A stretch of 64,000 nt of DNA, taken from positions 62,001-126,000 of the forward strand of contig NZ_NESC01000002.1 of assembly GCF_003063575.1 (NCBI RefSeq), given 5' to 3'. The notes under the pieces are model-generated. The model searched no databases. It had not been told where the DNA came from and was given only the letters and a program-made list of their open reading frames with translations. Source of the stretch: Limnohabitans sp. Jir72 (GTDB taxonomy: Bacteria; Pseudomonadota; Gammaproteobacteria; Burkholderiales; Burkholderiaceae_C). The position numbers were made by a program, and so were the translations under genes. This document shows positions 62,901 through 64,000 of the stretch, piece after piece. Each line of letters starts with the position of its first letter. Positions within the stretch are counted from its first letter, which is position 1.

Positions 62901-63697
62901 TGCTGGTCCGTTGTTTTCTTCAGCAGGCGTTCTGCTACCACAAAGCTGACATCCTGTCGGGCCAACAGGACCTGAGTGAATCGGTCCTTCACGCGGCGAA
63001 GGCTGTCCGCCACATGCTGGAAGCGACTGCTGTCAAAGATCGCCTCCTGGACACCGGCCACGAAGCGGAAACGCAGATGCTTTGTGACTTCCCCGATCTC
63101 GCGCAGGAATGAAAGGTCCAGCACGAGGTCATGGTCCTTGCGCGAGCGCAGGTACTCGAGGAACTCGTCGACCACCAGCAAGACGCCATGATTGGGATGG
63201 GCCTCGGCGAACGCAGCCATCATGTCCTCGAACGCGGCCTTATTGTTTACGACCTTGTCGGCAGGAGGGAAGGTGAAGTTGACACCGTTTTGCTCGAGGA
63301 ACAACTCGAGCTGCTGCGTGACGATGTCGCGCAAGGACATCTGGCTTGAAATCTCGATGCGATGAACCTTGAACTTGCCTGCGATTGCCTTCGCGGCTTC
63401 GGAAACCTTCGGGTGCCTGATCATCGACAAATAGGTCGGATCTTCAGCGACCAGAGAAAGCACTGACATCAGGTGCGATTTACCCGTGCCATAGTTGCCG
63501 ACCACCAGCACGCCCTTGTGATCAACTGATTCGTCGAACGAGAGTTGAGGGATCATGAGCTTGGCGATCCGCTCCGCCATGTCATCCGAGATGACGTAGG
63601 TCGCGACGAGCCTCTTGGCTTCGTCGGGCCGGTTTGCGTCGAGCAGCTGGATGACCGATTCGATCGGTTCGAATTGAATGAGATCGCCGTAGCGCAT
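59972..63697 (-). CDS. brxC: BrxC, BREX P-loop ATPase
   Basis: 1241 residues, the expected length. Walker A GNYGTGKS (67-74) and Walker B VLLVVDEFLEYL (172-183). A lone CPHC pair lies near the C-terminus. BrxC is a large AAA-type core component found in all BREX types. It follows brxF by 17 bp. Confidence 0.92.
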   Translation of the reverse strand: MRYGDLIQFEPIESVIQLLDANRPDEAKRLVATYVISDDMAERIAKLMIPQLSFDESVDHKGVLVVGNYGTGKSHLMSVLSLVAEDPTYLSMIRHPKVSEAAKAIAGKFKVHRIEISSQMSLRDIVTQQLELFLEQNGVNFTFPPADKVVNNKAAFEDMMAAFAEAHPNHGVLLVVDEFLEYLRSRKDHDLVLDLSFLREIGEVTKHLRFRFVAGVQEAIFDSSRFQHVADSLRRVKDRFTQVLLARQDVSFVVAERLLKKTTDQQNKIRNYLTKFAKFYSTMNERMDEYVRLFPVHPEYIGTFERLIFTEKRGALVTLRDQIQAILNTDVPEDRPGLIGYDKFWETVTSNSVLRSDPNIGPVLKVSEVLTERIQKAFTRPAYKAMAQRVIAGLSVQRLTTGGDIYVPVGPTATELRDTLCLYQPGIEDMGGEPADDLLTAVQTTLREVVKTVNGQFISKAPDTEQYYLDLKKDVDYDAQIEKRAEALSDDALDRAYYGAVKQLMERTDDSTYVTGHQIWQYQIEWQDRRVERDGYLFFGAPNDRPTAQPERDFYVYFIQPFEPPRFRDESKSDEVFFRLKGLDDAIRRHLAYYAAAQDLASTASGSAKGVYLDKAKDALRDMSKWLQEKQMTAFEVTYQGKTKTLQDWAKGVNLRDRLRLGADERANFRDIVNVVSGIAFNQRFADLAPEYPTFSTLVTEANRKQLVGSALKMLAGGARTKDANAILDALEMLDGDRVDAGRSRYAQEVLSRLKTKGHGQVLNRSELLNGQTDVEYFHPIKFRLEPDLLVTVLGGLIYSGDIVLAITGDKIDSGKLTLLAERNLEDLKQFKHVEAPKEINVAVLRSLFELLGLSPGLAQLATQGSEEPVKQLLDSVSELVSRVLTAGTDLQGKLTFWGKPLLTEDEIADWRKRLEALKTFTEGLSPYNTVGKLKNLRIGSDDIDAQKKNLEVLSAVEKLQELIAELGTTASYLSQAEMVLTSDHPWVQKAQAARKSVLDKLANDRSAQHAAEYRQTLEQLKKDYLTAYVAQHSKARLGVAEDKTKSALRKDSRLVSMRALASIEMMNTAQLTSFEEKLDKLKSCASLVESELSASPYCPHCSFRPANEQGDFLPAANVLKQLDDELDKLLDGWQQTLLDNLDDPIIQANFDLLKAAARDLIQRFIASKRLPDPIPPEFVSAIQEALSGLEKVKVSGDDIRMALLHGGSPASPEDLRKRFESFLTERSKGKDASKLRFVVE

Positions 63698-63714
63698 GGA
63701 TTCCTCTCTTACCC

Positions 63715-64000
63715 TTAAATTGCAAATGGAACCAGGCCATCAATGCCATAGTCCTGATGTTCTGGATGCCCTGTGGTCGCGTAGGTGAGGCGACCTTCGG
63801 TTAGCTGACCAGGCCAGACTGCCACGACACGACGTACGCGCGCTTGTTGCTTGAGCAGGTCAAGCGGATCAAGTTGCAGCGTCCTATCAAAAAGCAGTTC
63901 AATGTTGTCTAACAGCAGCAGGTTGTCCCTAGCACGCTGGTCGGCCAGCTCGCGCAATATCGAAGCTGCCTGGAGTTGGCGACGGCGCTGTGGAATCGCT
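63715..64000 (-). CDS. brxF: BrxF-like protein, 3' part (cut by window edge)
   Basis: 95 codons are readable to the window edge. The sequence runs QAASILRELADQRARDN then LLLLDNIELLFD with an Asp-rich Walker B-like part and a C-terminal AVWPGQLTEGRL. It fits BrxF, the small P-loop protein that starts type III BREX operons directly before brxC. The Walker A segment lies outside the window. Confidence 0.75.
   Translation of the reverse strand, partial: AIPQRRRQLQAASILRELADQRARDNLLLLDNIELLFDRTLQLDPLDLLKQQARVRRVVAVWPGQLTEGRLTYATTGHPEHQDYGIDGLVPFAI

Noticed and set aside
47931..64000. Type I BREX or DISARM
   Set aside because: No BrxB or BrxL for type I; presence of PglZ, BrxC and BrxF-like genes excludes DISARM. 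The gene order fits type III BREX.

Overview
The window reads as a betaproteobacterial (Burkholderiales-like) chromosome segment: moderately GC-rich, with a temperate siphovirus prophage filling roughly positions 1-43420, followed by accessory genes and most of a BREX defence operon to the right edge. The host assignment is an inference from codon style and gene families. No rRNA, tRNA, insertion sequence or CRISPR array was seen.

Prophage, left to right. A leftward, translationally coupled cassette (small ORF, DUF2924 protein, large serine recombinase cut by the window edge) is probably the integration module. A LexA/CI-type S24 repressor follows, with a palindromic operator in its promoter spacer and an apparently leaderless GTG start. 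Two long orphan genes lie between the repressor and a terminator at 4.05 kb. An early operon (4.2-13.4 kb) carries a HTH protein, a Sak4-like ATPase with a probable ssDNA-binding partner, a DEAH helicase, a PD-(D/E)XK nuclease, a TOPRIM/SF3 primase-helicase and a RuvC-like resolvase. A structured inverted repeat at 12.2 kb is a candidate replication origin or control site. A ParB-methylase fusion and a leftward block of five small genes come next. The late region (16.5-43.2 kb) holds HNH, P27-type small terminase, large terminase, HK97 portal, protease and capsid, head-tail connectors, a lambda-like tail (tube, G/G-T with a -1 frameshift site, tape measure, M, L, K, I, J), fibres, and lysis genes (holin, GH73 lysin, nested Rz/Rz1).

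The most striking part is 36.5-41.8 kb. A tail-fibre-like protein ends in an Asn/Cys tail (14 Cys in the last 36 residues). It is followed by an Ig-like fibre accessory protein, three different 2OG-Fe(II) oxygenase-like proteins, a 69-residue protein and a radical SAM enzyme with a complete SPASM Cys pattern. From the accessory protein to the radical SAM gene every junction overlaps. I propose a phage-encoded post-translational modification cassette acting on its own receptor-binding fibre. No such phage system is known to me as described.

Right flank. A MerR-type regulator, with an inverted repeat in its promoter, precedes a VIT/vWA protein and three small genes. Reading leftward from the right edge is a type III BREX operon in canonical order (brxF, brxC, pglXI, brxHII, pglZ, brxA). 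It is modified by an inserted protein combining a HELFH zinc-peptidase signature with a HicA-like C-terminus, and followed on the same strand by a coiled-coil gene that may be an extra member.
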